Shown here in pieces: positions 8,909-17,073 of a stretch of DNA of 64,000 nt. A program made the translations under genes and the position numbers. The notes below the pieces were generated by a model, which was given only the letters and a program-made list of their open reading frames with translations, did no database searches and had not been told where the DNA came from. The DNA is taken from the NCBI RefSeq assembly GCF_000429525.1, contig NZ_AUCA01000010.1:1-64000 (forward strand). The letters are read 5' to 3'. Source of the stretch: Alicyclobacillus contaminans DSM 17975 (GTDB lineage: Bacteria > Bacillota > Bacilli > Alicyclobacillales > Alicyclobacillaceae). Numbering within the stretch: the first letter of the stretch is position 1; every line of letters starts with the position of its first letter.

Positions 8909-9958
8909 TCACGGATACAGTGGTGTCGCGTGAAGCCCTGCGTCTTCCGGGAAACCAAAGATCACGTTCAAGTTTTGCACAGCCTGGCCCGCCGCACCCT
9001 TCTGCAGGTTGTCGATGACCGAGAACACCTGCAGCGTGCCATTCGCTTCGTGCAGGTGATAACCGATATGGCAATCGTTGCTGCCCCGCACATGCTTCAA
9101 TTGCGGGCTCTGACCGGCGGGCAGCACCCGTACGAACCGCGCATCGGCATAGGCTTGTTCAAACGCGTCCCGAATCTCCGCCTCCGTCACCCGCGCCGCC
9201 ACCGGCACGTAGATGCTGGCGAAAATGCCGCGGGCCACCGGCAACAGCTGAGTGGTCAGCAGCAGTTGAGATTCCGGCAAGCCCAGCTGCGCCGCAATCT
9301 CTGGCGTGTGTTGGTGGCTGCCAATTCGATAGGCATAGAAGTTTTCCTGCAGTTCTCCAAACATCAGATGCTGCAGCGGTTTGCGTCCTGCGCCGGAGAC
9401 ACCGGATTTGGCATCGACCACCAACGGCGACGCACCGGAATACAGATTGGCACGCACCACCGGCAGTAACGCCAACAGCACGGCCGTGGCGTAGCAGCCC
9501 GGATTGCTAATCAGGCGCGCGCTGCCGATGCGGTCGCGCTGCCACTCCGTCAACCCGTAGACGGCGCCGGCATCTTCCGGATGGTCCAGCAGGGCGGGTT
9601 TTCGATACCACGCTTCATAGGCGTTTCGAGGCAATCGCAAGTCTCCCGACAGATCAATCGCCGTCAAACCGCGGTCTCGCAACTGCAATGCGATGGCGCC
9701 GGCGGTTCCGGAGGGCAGGCCCACAAACACCGCGTCACACCGCTCCGCCGCGGCATCCGGTTCAAAAGCCTCCACGCGCCGATCACCGACCTGGCGCGGG
9801 AGAAAAGGCTCCAATTCACCGATGGACTGTTCACCGCCCTTCGATGCGGCCACATAGGTCACGTCCACATGCGGATGCTGTGACAAAATGCGCAGCAGTT
9901 CCAGCCCGGAATAGCCGGTGGCGCCAACAACACCGACGCGGACTCGGCGCATGGTCAT
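8909..9958 (-). CDS. argC: N-acetyl-gamma-glutamyl-phosphate reductase
   Basis: NADPH-dependent reduction of N-acetylglutamyl phosphate to the semialdehyde. It has the Rossmann motif VGVVGATGYSGLELLR at the N-terminus, the catalytic cysteine in SNPGCYAT near residue 150, and the HQHTPEI motif. I chose ATG at 9958 (349 residues). A second ATG two codons on is possible, and only a weak GCGAG site precedes either. It is the first gene of argCBD, with an ArgR box about 20 nt upstream. In many Bacilli argJ follows argC; here argB follows directly. Confidence 0.95.
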   Translation of the reverse strand: MTMRRVRVGVVGATGYSGLELLRILSQHPHVDVTYVAASKGGEQSIGELEPFLPRQVGDRRVEAFEPDAAAERCDAVFVGLPSGTAGAIALQLRDRGLTAIDLSGDLRLPRNAYEAWYRKPALLDHPEDAGAVYGLTEWQRDRIGSARLISNPGCYATAVLLALLPVVRANLYSGASPLVVDAKSGVSGAGRKPLQHLMFGELQENFYAYRIGSHQHTPEIAAQLGLPESQLLLTTQLLPVARGIFASIYVPVAARVTEAEIRDAFEQAYADARFVRVLPAGQSPQLKHVRGSNDCHIGYHLHEANGTLQVFSVIDNLQKGAAGQAVQNLNVIFGFPEDAGLHATPLYP

Positions 9959-9977
9959 GAATATCAACTCGCTTTAG

Positions 9978-9991
9978 TGTATTTATATTCA
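9978..9991 (-). promoter_or_regulatory. ArgR box upstream of argC
   Basis: TGTATTTATATTCA matches the arginine-repressor half-site pair TGAAT-WWWW-ATTCA with one mismatch. It lies just upstream of the argC start, where it would block transcription. Confidence 0.6.
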
Positions 9992-10183
9992 GACTACCAT
10001 ACCCGGCGGAAACTGGCCAGTGTTGTGGGGATTCAACGAGGGTGCGCCAGTCGAAGTGCGTGCGCGATGTCGGTGCCGACCAGTTCGGCGCCCGGAAACG
10101 GCGCGAATATGGCGGGGGCCCAGCCGTTGATGGGACTGACATTATCTTGTCACGATCCGTTCAGCGATTCGCCACAGGCCAAG

Positions 10184-10192
10184 TGTTACAAT
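10184..10192 (+). promoter_or_regulatory. Extended -10 promoter of the multicopper oxidase gene
   Basis: TGTTACAAT gives a TG-extended TACAAT -10 about 60 nt before the start codon, without a clear -35. The remainder of the gap from argC (9992-10183) shows no gene. Confidence 0.4.
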
Positions 10193-10250
10193 CGTCATGT
10201 CCGAGCTTCCTAAGGGACAAGCTGACTATCAGAGAAGAGAAGTGAATTCT

Positions 10251-11600
10251 ATGCGATCCATGATACAGCGGATATGGGTGATGGTCGCGGCGTTCGGACT
10301 GTTGGGAATGACCGTGGGCTGTCAACCGCAGGGCGCGTCACAGCAAACCGACAATACAGCATCGTCCGCGCCCATTCAGAGCCATGCTGTCACTGTTGAT
10401 ATCAAGAATTTCGCATACAGTCCCGAAACGATTCACATTATGACGGGGACAACCGTGACTTGGCGCAATGACGACAGCGTTTCGCACACCGTCACGAGCG
10501 GTGCCAATCAGAAGGCGGATGGCGTGTTTGACTCGAAGGACATGGCGCACGGCCAAACGTTCTCCTACACATTCAGCAAGCCGGGTACGTACCATTACTT
10601 CTGCGCATACCATCCCATCATGACCGGTACGGTCATTGTCACGGCTGGGTCATCTTCCTCCGGCGCAGACAACATGGCTGGGATGAACATGTCCAATGCG
10701 TCCCCGTCGTCTGGGACCGAAAAATACACCATCGCGCCGCTCGGCACCGGCACCTCCGGAGAACCGAAGCAGGCGGACGATTTGCGGCTCTTGCCATACA
10801 CCATGGAAGACGGGTACAAGGTCTTCCACCTGACGGCCGAGCCCGTGTGGTGGCAGGTGAAACCGGGACAGAAAGTGGAGGCATGGGCGTACAACGGCTC
10901 CGTACCGGGACCCGAGATCAAGGTGGATCAAGGCGACAAGGTGAAAATCGTGGTGACGAACAAACTGCCAGAGGGCACCACGGTTCACTGGCACGGTCTG
11001 GATGTTCCCTTCTCGCAGGATGGAACGGGCGGCGTGAGCCAACCGGACATCAAACCTGGCCAAACGTGGACGTACACGTTCACGGTGACGGCCCCGCCGG
11101 GGACCTACATGTATCACAGTCATCCCATGACGGACATGGAAAAACAGGAGGACATGGGGTTGTTCGGCCCGTTCATCGTGGAACCCAAAGGCACCGGTTG
11201 GACACAGGTACATCCGGGCTATCAGGATGAATACACGCTGGTGGTGAACGACTCGCCGCAGTTCGGATACACCATCAATGGCCTGTCCTATCCTGCAACG
11301 CCGGTGCTGCCGGCGAAGGTCGGTGACAAGGTGCTGGTGCACCTGGTGAACATCGGTTCCATGAATCATCCCATGCACCTGCACGGCATGCACTTTCAGC
11401 TTCTGGAACAGGACGGGTATCCATTGCCGGCGCCCCAGACCATGGATACGGTGGATACGGCGCCGGGCACGACCTACGACCTGGCGTTTGTGGCCAATCA
11501 GCCTGGTAAGTGGCTGTTCCACTGCCATATCACAGCGCATGTCACGGACAGTCAGGGAAATATGACCGGCATGATCACGATGTTTGACGTCAAGAATTAG
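10251..11600 (+). CDS. Lipoprotein with N-terminal cupredoxin and two-domain multicopper oxidase
   Basis: A 449-residue predicted lipoprotein: signal helix, then lipobox-like MTVGC with Cys24. Residues of about 45-130 form a plastocyanin-like cupredoxin with blue-copper ligands in SVSHTV and YHYFCAYHPIM. After a Ser/Asn/Met-rich linker comes a two-domain multicopper oxidase with four copper motifs: TVHWHGL, YMYHSHP, NHPMHLHGMHF and FHCHITAH followed by a Met. It should oxidise a substrate (phenol, Cu(I), Mn(II) or an electron carrier) outside the membrane and reduce O2; the substrate cannot be read. Start: ATG at 10251 after AGAAGAGAAG. The gene is monocistronic, followed by a strong terminator. 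Confidence 0.88.
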   Translation: MRSMIQRIWVMVAAFGLLGMTVGCQPQGASQQTDNTASSAPIQSHAVTVDIKNFAYSPETIHIMTGTTVTWRNDDSVSHTVTSGANQKADGVFDSKDMAHGQTFSYTFSKPGTYHYFCAYHPIMTGTVIVTAGSSSSGADNMAGMNMSNASPSSGTEKYTIAPLGTGTSGEPKQADDLRLLPYTMEDGYKVFHLTAEPVWWQVKPGQKVEAWAYNGSVPGPEIKVDQGDKVKIVVTNKLPEGTTVHWHGLDVPFSQDGTGGVSQPDIKPGQTWTYTFTVTAPPGTYMYHSHPMTDMEKQEDMGLFGPFIVEPKGTGWTQVHPGYQDEYTLVVNDSPQFGYTINGLSYPATPVLPAKVGDKVLVHLVNIGSMNHPMHLHGMHFQLLEQDGYPLPAPQTMDTVDTAPGTTYDLAFVANQPGKWLFHCHITAHVTDSQGNMTGMITMFDVKN

Positions 11601-11642
11601 CGGTCACCGTGATGGGCAACAATCCATCCGTTTGCACAGTGA

Positions 11643-11672
11643 GGGAAGCGCACATCGGTGCGCTTCCCTTTC
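11643..11672 (+). terminator. Terminator of the multicopper oxidase gene
   Basis: A perfect 11-bp stem GGGAAGCGCAC / GTGCGCTTCCC with loop ATCG, followed by TTTCT. Confidence 0.75.
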
Positions 11673-11810
11673 TCCATCGTTTGTGCCGATGAACGCCCAG
11701 TCTTCATCGGCGGACGGAGCCACTGCCAACGTATGCCACGGTCATGTACGAAGTTCCTGTGCTCGCAACCATCGTCGACATTTCCCGGGGAATGGCGACA
11801 GGTTTCTGTT

Positions 11811-13013
11811 CTATCCTCGCGAATGCACTTGGAAAATGGCGAACTTGAGATAGTGTCCCTCGGGAACTCCCGCGATTTCCGGGTGATCTTTCCCCGCCCC
11901 TGACCAATGTACCAACCGCAGAATTTTGTGGGCGTCCAATGCGGCGTCGAGCAGCGTCTCCTGGAACAAGTCGGGCAACATGTGATAGGAACAGCTGGCT
12001 GTGACGAGAAATCCTCCGTCGCGAAGGAGTTTCATACCGCGCAGGTTGATCTCTTTGTACCCGCGGATGGCACCTTCCAGCGCACGGCGAGATTTCGCGA
12101 AAGCGGGCGGATCGAGAATCACCACGTCGTAACGCTGCCCGTTTCGTTCCGCTTCGCGCAGGTAGTCGAACGCGTTGGCGACCACGAACTCCACGTTGTT
12201 GAACCCGTTCAGTGCGGCGTTCCGGCGGGCCACGTCGATGGCGGGTTCGGAAATATCGACCGCGGTGACGTGCGCGGCGCCGTAGTGCAGCGCGTGCACG
12301 GTGAAACCTCCCGTGTGGCAAAAACATTCCAGCACCCGGGCACCCTGTTGATTGGCCCCGCAGCGCATGAGGGGGGCAATGGCGGCGCGATTGTCACGTT
12401 GATCAAAAAAGTAACCGGTCTTTTGACCCTCTCGAACGTTGACCACGATTCTCAAACCGTTTTCTAAAATTTCCACCTCGTCAGGCACGTCTCCAAACCA
12501 AACGTCCGCTTCCAGCGAAAGTCCTTCGAGGCGGCGGACGGGAACATCATTGCGAAGATAGATGCCCCTCGGCTGCAACACGTCTTTCAACGCTTGGAGA
12601 ATCCAGTCTTTTCGAACTTCCATTCCATAGGACAGGATTTGGACCACGAGGATATCGTTATATTTGTCGACAATGAGTCCAGGCAGAAAGTCCGCTTCAC
12701 CGTAAATGGCGCGGCATGCACCGGTGTCCTGCAGAAATTGCTGGCGATACTCCCAGGCGGCGCGAATTCGAGTAAAAAATAGATTCTCGTCCACCGCCTC
12801 CGACGGACTGTATGTGAGCACTCTGGCGATGATTTGCGATTGTGGATTGGCGTAGCCTCTGGCTAAAAAGACACCTTGGTGATTGACAATTTCCACGGTG
12901 CATCCGGGGGTCAGGGTGCCTTCAACGCCCTCCACTTCGCTTTGATAGACCCATGGGTGGCCGTGTTCCAAGCGCTTCTTGCGCGATTTCTTCAAATAGA
13001 GTCGTACGGTCAC
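11811..13013 (-). CDS. rlmI: Class I SAM-dependent rRNA cytosine methyltransferase, RlmI type
   Basis: Similar to RlmI, which makes m5C in 23S rRNA. Layout: an N-terminal PUA-like RNA-binding domain (HPWVYQSEVEGVEG), a middle domain, and a Rossmann methyltransferase with VLECFCHTGGFTVHA (SAM loop), VTAVDIS and the catalytic-type VILDPPAFAKSR. Length is 400 residues from the GTG at 13013, which follows GAGGAGA; longer in-frame starts lack a site. It stands alone, converging on the oxidase gene. The exact target base is inferred from the family. Confidence 0.85.
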   Translation of the reverse strand: MTVRLYLKKSRKKRLEHGHPWVYQSEVEGVEGTLTPGCTVEIVNHQGVFLARGYANPQSQIIARVLTYSPSEAVDENLFFTRIRAAWEYRQQFLQDTGACRAIYGEADFLPGLIVDKYNDILVVQILSYGMEVRKDWILQALKDVLQPRGIYLRNDVPVRRLEGLSLEADVWFGDVPDEVEILENGLRIVVNVREGQKTGYFFDQRDNRAAIAPLMRCGANQQGARVLECFCHTGGFTVHALHYGAAHVTAVDISEPAIDVARRNAALNGFNNVEFVVANAFDYLREAERNGQRYDVVILDPPAFAKSRRALEGAIRGYKEINLRGMKLLRDGGFLVTASCSYHMLPDLFQETLLDAALDAHKILRLVHWSGAGKDHPEIAGVPEGHYLKFAIFQVHSRG

Positions 13014-13213
13014 ACAATCTCCTCTTTCTGTGGATTCGCAAGGTTGCAGCGTCATCTGTATCATATCTCATTCTTCCACATCGTTGAGGCGCTTCATTCG
13101 AGTGGAGACGCGCCTCGTCCGAATGACCGCGTGGGTTCGGGTTCATCATGCCTGCATTGCGGCGGGCGCGAGCCAGACTCCCGGCCGCCCTGCCGTGGGC
13201 AGAGGTGGCATGC

Positions 13214-13243
13214 TTGACGGACGAGGGCGAAACATGATATGGT
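13214..13243 (+). promoter_or_regulatory. Promoter of the tRNA cluster
   Basis: TTGACG (13214-13219), 18-nt spacer, TATGGT (13238-13243), about 30 nt before tRNA-Ala. The rest of the 13014-13213 gap holds no recognisable gene. Confidence 0.5.
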
Positions 13244-13272
13244 ACATGACGTTGTCTCACCGACACACACGT

Positions 13273-13348
13273 GGGGGTATAGCTCAGTTGGGAGAGCACC
13301 TGCCTTGCAAGCAGGGGGTCGTCGGTTCGAATCCGTCTACCTCCACCA
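13273..13348 (+). tRNA. tRNA-Ala (anticodon TGC)
   Basis: Complete cloverleaf: acceptor GGGGGTA / TACCTCC with one G-T pair, D-arm AGCTCAGTTGGGAGAGC, anticodon loop CTTGCAA, T-arm GGTTCGAATCC, encoded CCA. Confidence 0.95.
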
Positions 13349-13376
13349 CGCATCACTGGATGGTGTGCCGCGTATT

Positions 13377-13452
13377 GGGCGGTTAGCTCAGTTGGGAGAG
13401 CACCTGCCTTACAAGCAGGGGGTCAGCGGTTCGAGCCCGTTACCGCCCACCA
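13377..13452 (+). tRNA. tRNA-Val (anticodon TAC)
   Basis: Acceptor GGGCGGT / ACCGCCC, anticodon loop CTTACAA, T-arm GGTTCGAGCCC, encoded CCA. The D-arm and anticodon stem are nearly identical to the preceding tRNA-Ala. Confidence 0.95.
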
Positions 13453-13462
13453 AAATGTATAA

Positions 13463-13538
13463 CGCGGGGTGGAGCAGTTGGCAGCTCGTCGGGCTCATAA
13501 CCCGAAGGTCGCAGGTTCAAGTCCTGCCCCCGCAACCA
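13463..13538 (+). tRNA. Initiator tRNA-fMet (anticodon CAT)
   Basis: Acceptor starts with C opposite A (the C1-A72 mismatch of initiators), and the anticodon stem carries three G-C pairs (GGGCTCATAACCC). CCA is encoded. It is identical over its 76 nt to the copy at 16197-16272. Confidence 0.95.
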
Positions 13539-13541
13539 CGT

Positions 13542-13618
13542 GGAGCTGTGGTGTAGAGGCCTAACATGCCTGCCTGTCACGCAGGAGAACGCGGGTTCGA
13601 ATCCCGTCAGCTCCGCCA
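13542..13618 (+). tRNA. tRNA-Asp (anticodon GTC)
   Basis: Acceptor GGAGCTG / CAGCTCC, discriminator G, anticodon loop CTGTCAC, T-arm GGGTTCGAATCCC, encoded CCA. It lies 3 nt after tRNA-fMet and is the last tRNA before a terminator. Confidence 0.95.
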
Positions 13619-13626
13619 CAACGGAG

Positions 13627-13648
13627 AGGTACCTTTTGGTGCCTTTTT
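13627..13648 (+). terminator. Terminator of the tRNA cluster
   Basis: Stem AGGTACC / GGTGCCT (one T-G pair), TTTT loop, followed by a T run. Confidence 0.7.
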
Positions 13649-13775
13649 ATTTCAATGACAATTTTGTCTATTATTTTCGGGTTGAACTTCTGTCAAGGGT
13701 AGTATAGATTTTGAATTATAAATGCATTTACGTGCAGTGGAAAGATTCCGAAACAGAGACAAAGGGGGCAAATCC

Positions 13776-14621
13776 ATGCTGAAGAGGACTTCCATGCTGT
13801 TGGCATCCACGCTTGTCATGGGTGCAACGCTGGTCGGCTGCGGCTCATCCGGAGGCAACTCAACCGGCAATGATACCGCTAACAGCACGGGCGGCGGCTC
13901 CGCACAGCAGACCATCACGGTGGCTGCGGACACCACATTCCCGCCGTTTGAATCGATGCAAGGAAACAATGTGGTTGGCTTTGACATCGACATGATCAAA
14001 GACATCGCGAAGCTGGAGAACCTCAAGATTGATGAAATCAAGACCATGCCGTTCACCGGTCTGATTCCCGCGCTGCAATCCGGACAGGTCGACGTGGCGG
14101 TCGCAGGCATCACCATCAAGAAGTCCCGCATGGGCGCCGTGGATTTTTCCAACGCGTACTATAAATCCGGGGCATCCATTCTCGTCAAGAACAATTCCAA
14201 CATCACGGGATTGAACGACCTCAAGGGCAAGACCGTCGCGACCAAGAAGGGCACGTCCGCCGTCGATATTCTGACCCAAGCGGGGATCAGCGATATCAAG
14301 CAATTTGACAATATCGACCAAGCGTATGCCGCGCTCGAAAGTGGTCAAGCGGACGCGGTGGTCTTCGACAACCCCGTTAACATTAACTACAAGTCGACGC
14401 ACAACGATGTGAAAATCGTGGGCGGCCTGTTGTCCGGTGAATATTACGGCATTGCCATCAGCAAGCATGACGCGGGGCTGGTTGCGAAGATCAACGACGG
14501 CCTGCAAAAAATGCAAGCAAACGGCGACTACCAGAAGCTGTTTGATACCTGGCTCGGAGGCGACAAGAACGGCGTCGTGGACGGTGTGAAAGCACCGGCC
14601 GACGTCGCACTGAACGGTTAA
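13776..14621 (+). CDS. Polar amino acid ABC transporter, substrate-binding lipoprotein
   Basis: The 281-residue binding protein has an N-terminal signal with lipobox LVGC, a Ser/Gly/Asn/Thr-rich linker, and an SBP family 3 domain (TITVAADTTFPPFES, GFDIDMIKDIA, TTFPPFE-type ligand pocket). It resembles GlnH-like binders for glutamine, arginine or other polar amino acids; the ligand is not determinable. Start: ATG at 13776 after AAAGGGGGC. It is followed by a hairpin and then permease and ATPase genes. A GlnHPQ-type arrangement. Confidence 0.92.
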   Translation: MLKRTSMLLASTLVMGATLVGCGSSGGNSTGNDTANSTGGGSAQQTITVAADTTFPPFESMQGNNVVGFDIDMIKDIAKLENLKIDEIKTMPFTGLIPALQSGQVDVAVAGITIKKSRMGAVDFSNAYYKSGASILVKNNSNITGLNDLKGKTVATKKGTSAVDILTQAGISDIKQFDNIDQAYAALESGQADAVVFDNPVNINYKSTHNDVKIVGGLLSGEYYGIAISKHDAGLVAKINDGLQKMQANGDYQKLFDTWLGGDKNGVVDGVKAPADVALNG

Positions 14622-14653
14622 CCCTCGCGGAGTCGGCAAACGAAGACAGGTCA

Positions 14654-14685
14654 AACGGCGTAGCACAGAGGCTGGCTACGCCGTT
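14654..14685 (+). other. Intercistronic stem-loop between binding protein and permease
   Basis: AACGGCGTAG pairs with CTACGCCGTT around a 12-nt loop, with no T run. Such hairpins after binding-protein genes often stabilise that part of the message or attenuate the downstream genes; the role here is inferred. Confidence 0.5.
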
Positions 14686-14711
14686 GGTCTGCCGAGAAAG
14701 GAGAGGATGAA

Positions 14712-15395
14712 GTGGGAGGTCAAACATCTGATTTTTCGTCCTGGTTTCCGCAACTGCTGCAGGGACTCGGACACACTGTGGAATATTCCATCCTGGCCAT
14801 TGTCTTTGCCACCATTATCGGTCTGATTGTGGCTTTGATGCGGCTCTCGCGGTTTTGGCTATGGCGGGCCATCAGCACCGTGTACGTGGAGATTTTCCGC
14901 GGTACACCATTGTTGGTGCAGTTGACCTTCATCGTGTTCGGCCTGTCTCAGGCCATGCCGGTGTTGAATGATATCTTTGGCGCCAAGTCCTATCCGCTCA
15001 TCGGGGCGGCGGCGGGTCTGGCCCTGAACGAAGGTGCCTATATCACAGAGATTGTCCGAGCCGGGATTCTCGGTGTGGATCGTGGCCAGCGAGAGGCCGC
15101 CGAGAGCATCGGGATGACCCGTTATCAGACAATGCGTTATATCATTTTGCCGCAGGCGTTCAAGCGGATGATTCCGCCGCTGGTCAACCAGTTTGCCCAG
15201 ACCATCAAGGACACGTCGCTGCTGGCGCCGATTGGCATTGTCGAATTGATGTACCAGGGTCAGATTGTGGTGTCCAACAACTTCCAAAGTTTTGCCGTCT
15301 ACGGCACAGTGGCCATTCTGTATTTTGTCGTCATTTTCATCGTGACTCGCATTGCGGGTTATCTGGAGAGGAGGTTGCAAATTGATCAGCGTTGA
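14712..15395 (+). CDS. Polar amino acid ABC transporter, permease
   Basis: Inner-membrane subunit of 227 residues with about five transmembrane segments. It has the coupling motif [22 protein letters not shown], in which the EAA loop contacts the ATPase, and the HisM/GlnP-family region [14 protein letters not shown]. Start: GTG at 14712 after AAAGGAGAGG. It overlaps the ATPase gene start by 14 nt. Confidence 0.93.
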   Translation: MGGQTSDFSSWFPQLLQGLGHTVEYSILAIVFATIIGLIVALMRLSRFWLWRAISTVYVEIFRGTPLLVQLTFIVFGLSQAMPVLNDIFGAKSYPLIGAAAGLALNEGAYITEIVRAGILGVDRGQREAAESIGMTRYQTMRYIILPQAFKRMIPPLVNQFAQTIKDTSLLAPIGIVELMYQGQIVVSNNFQSFAVYGTVAILYFVVIFIVTRIAGYLERRLQIDQR

Positions 15396-16104
15396 GAACC
15401 TCCGCAAATCGTTCGGACATCACGAAGTGCTGAAAGGGATCAGCAACGAGATTCGCGAGCAGGAGGTTGTTGTGGTCATTGGGCCGTCAGGAAGCGGCAA
15501 AAGCACCTTCCTGCGTTGCCTGAACGGATTGGAGACGGCCAGTTCAGGAAAGATTGTCGTCGCGGGCATGGAATTGACCAATCCCAAGACCGACATCACC
15601 AAGCTCCGTCAACACGTGGGCATGGTATTCCAGCGCTTCAATCTGTTTCATCACCTGACCGTGCTCGACAACATCACCATTGGTCCGCGGAAAGTCCTCA
15701 AGCGTTCGCGCGAGGAAAGCGAAGCCTTGGCTCGCGAATTGTTGGCAAAGGTCGGTCTGCAGGGCAAGGAGAGCAGTTTTCCCGATCAACTTTCCGGGGG
15801 TCAGCAGCAACGCGTGGCCATCGCCCGCGCGTTGGCGATGAAACCGGATGTGATGCTGTTTGACGAACCGACCTCCGCGCTCGATCCGGAAATGGTCGGG
15901 GAAGTCCTTCAGGTCATGAAGGATCTGGCCCGCGACGGCATGACCATGGTGGTTGTGACGCACGAAATGGGATTCGCGCGCGAAGTGGGAGACCGCGTGA
16001 TTTTCATGGACGACGGGGTCATTGTGGAAGAAGGCACGCCGGACCAGATCTTCAACAATCCCCAGGAAGCGCGCACCCAGTCATTCCTTAGCAAAATCCT
16101 GTGA
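15382..16104 (+). CDS. Polar amino acid ABC transporter, ATP-binding subunit
   Basis: 240 residues, GlnQ/HisP family. Walker [11 protein letters not shown]-loop region [13 protein letters not shown], signature [14 protein letters not shown], Walker [13 protein letters not shown] and H-loop VVTHEMGFA are all intact. Start: TTG at 15382, 7 nt after GGAGG, overlapping the end of the permease gene and so translationally coupled. It completes a three-gene importer operon and is followed by a hairpin. Confidence 0.94.
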   Translation: MISVENLRKSFGHHEVLKGISNEIREQEVVVVIGPSGSGKSTFLRCLNGLETASSGKIVVAGMELTNPKTDITKLRQHVGMVFQRFNLFHHLTVLDNITIGPRKVLKRSREESEALARELLAKVGLQGKESSFPDQLSGGQQQRVAIARALAMKPDVMLFDEPTSALDPEMVGEVLQVMKDLARDGMTMVVVTHEMGFAREVGDRVIFMDDGVIVEEGTPDQIFNNPQEARTQSFLSKIL

Positions 16105-16110
16105 TTGTCC

Positions 16111-16144
16111 GGGCTGAAGCCGCGATTTGCGCGAGCTTCAGCCC
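16111..16144 (+). terminator. Hairpin after the amino acid ABC operon
   Basis: A 10-bp stem GGGCTGAAGC / GCTTCAGCCC with a 14-nt loop; the T-tract after it is weak. Confidence 0.5.
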
Positions 16145-16149
16145 CTGAT

Positions 16150-16178
16150 TTGACTTCGCGTGTGGATTATGTTAAGTT
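16150..16178 (+). promoter_or_regulatory. Promoter of the second tRNA-fMet
   Basis: TTGACT (16150-16155), 17-nt spacer, TAAGTT (16173-16178), about 19 nt before the tRNA. Confidence 0.4.
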
Positions 16179-16196
16179 TGTAAACGTTCCAACCGA

Positions 16197-16272
16197 CGCG
16201 GGGTGGAGCAGTTGGCAGCTCGTCGGGCTCATAACCCGAAGGTCGCAGGTTCAAGTCCTGCCCCCGCAACCA
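16197..16272 (+). tRNA. Initiator tRNA-fMet (anticodon CAT), second copy
   Basis: Identical over 76 nt to the copy at 13463-13538, including the C1-A72 mismatch, GGG/CCC anticodon stem and encoded CCA. Here it stands alone between an ABC operon and a sortase gene. Confidence 0.95.
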
Positions 16273-16445
16273 CAAATCAGGAGCACTCCCGAAACAGCCG
16301 CATCGGCCGCCTGCGCAGGCCGGATGCGGCGGTTTTGCTTTGGGGCGTCTGTGGAAGGACATGGCGACCCCCAGTTGGCGAAGGAACGGATCGAACTCTA
16401 TCCAAAGATGTCTGGGAATTCTGGAATCTGAGGAGGGGATGTCCG

Positions 16446-17039
16446 GTGAATGTGGCGCTGGGTATGCGGCGCAACGGGTTGCCCGCGCTGTTGGTGGCCG
16501 TGGGGATGACACTGACGCTGGGATTTGGCTGGGACTACTTTCAACAAATTGTCGGACTCGGGCATCGGCCCGTGCCGGCGTACCGCGCGGGGAGTTCGCG
16601 CCATCGCTGGCCCGTCCGGCCCGCCATCGGCACCGGGATCGGTGTATTGAACATTCCTGCGATTCATCTCACGGCCCCCATCATCCAGGGGACGGGCGCG
16701 GCGCAATTGCGCGAGGGCGTCGGCCATGCGCCGGATACGGCGCTGCCCGGACAAGGCAGCAATGTGTTTCTCGCCGGACACCGCGATACGGTGTTTCGCG
16801 CTTTGGGAAGGATTCACACCGGGGATGTGGTGACCTTTGACACGCTGTACGGCAAGTTTGTGTACCAGGTCACCTTCTCGCAGGTGGTGACCCAGTACGA
16901 CACCCAGGTGATGAAGCCAACGCCGCAAGAGACCCTGACGCTGATGACCTGTTACCCGTTTCTGTTCTTTGGCTTTGCGCCAGACAGGTACATCGTGCAC
17001 GCGAAGCTGTTGTCCGCGCCCGCCGGGAACGCTCGCTGA
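16446..17039 (+). CDS. Class D sortase
   Basis: A membrane-anchored cysteine transpeptidase of 197 residues. It has an N-terminal hydrophobic anchor (about 11-30), then the sortase core with GVGHAPDTALPGQGSN, the catalytic His in VFLAGHRDTVF, the catalytic Cys in LTLMTCYPF, and the active-site Arg in APDRYIVHA. Sortases join LPxTG-type proteins to the cell wall or to each other; class D forms are common in spore-formers. No LPxTG substrate gene is seen in this window. Start: GTG at 16446, 7 nt after GGAGGGG. Confidence 0.88.
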   Translation: MNVALGMRRNGLPALLVAVGMTLTLGFGWDYFQQIVGLGHRPVPAYRAGSSRHRWPVRPAIGTGIGVLNIPAIHLTAPIIQGTGAAQLREGVGHAPDTALPGQGSNVFLAGHRDTVFRALGRIHTGDVVTFDTLYGKFVYQVTFSQVVTQYDTQVMKPTPQETLTLMTCYPFLFFGFAPDRYIVHAKLLSAPAGNAR

Positions 17040-17073
17040 GCCCTGTTGCTTCAACAACACCTCATCCGTCCTG

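Noticed and set aside
13273-13452. Near-identical internal halves of tRNA-Ala and tRNA-Val as a possible repeat
   Set aside because: Both fold as complete tRNAs with different acceptor stems and anticodons; the likeness is ordinary tRNA similarity.
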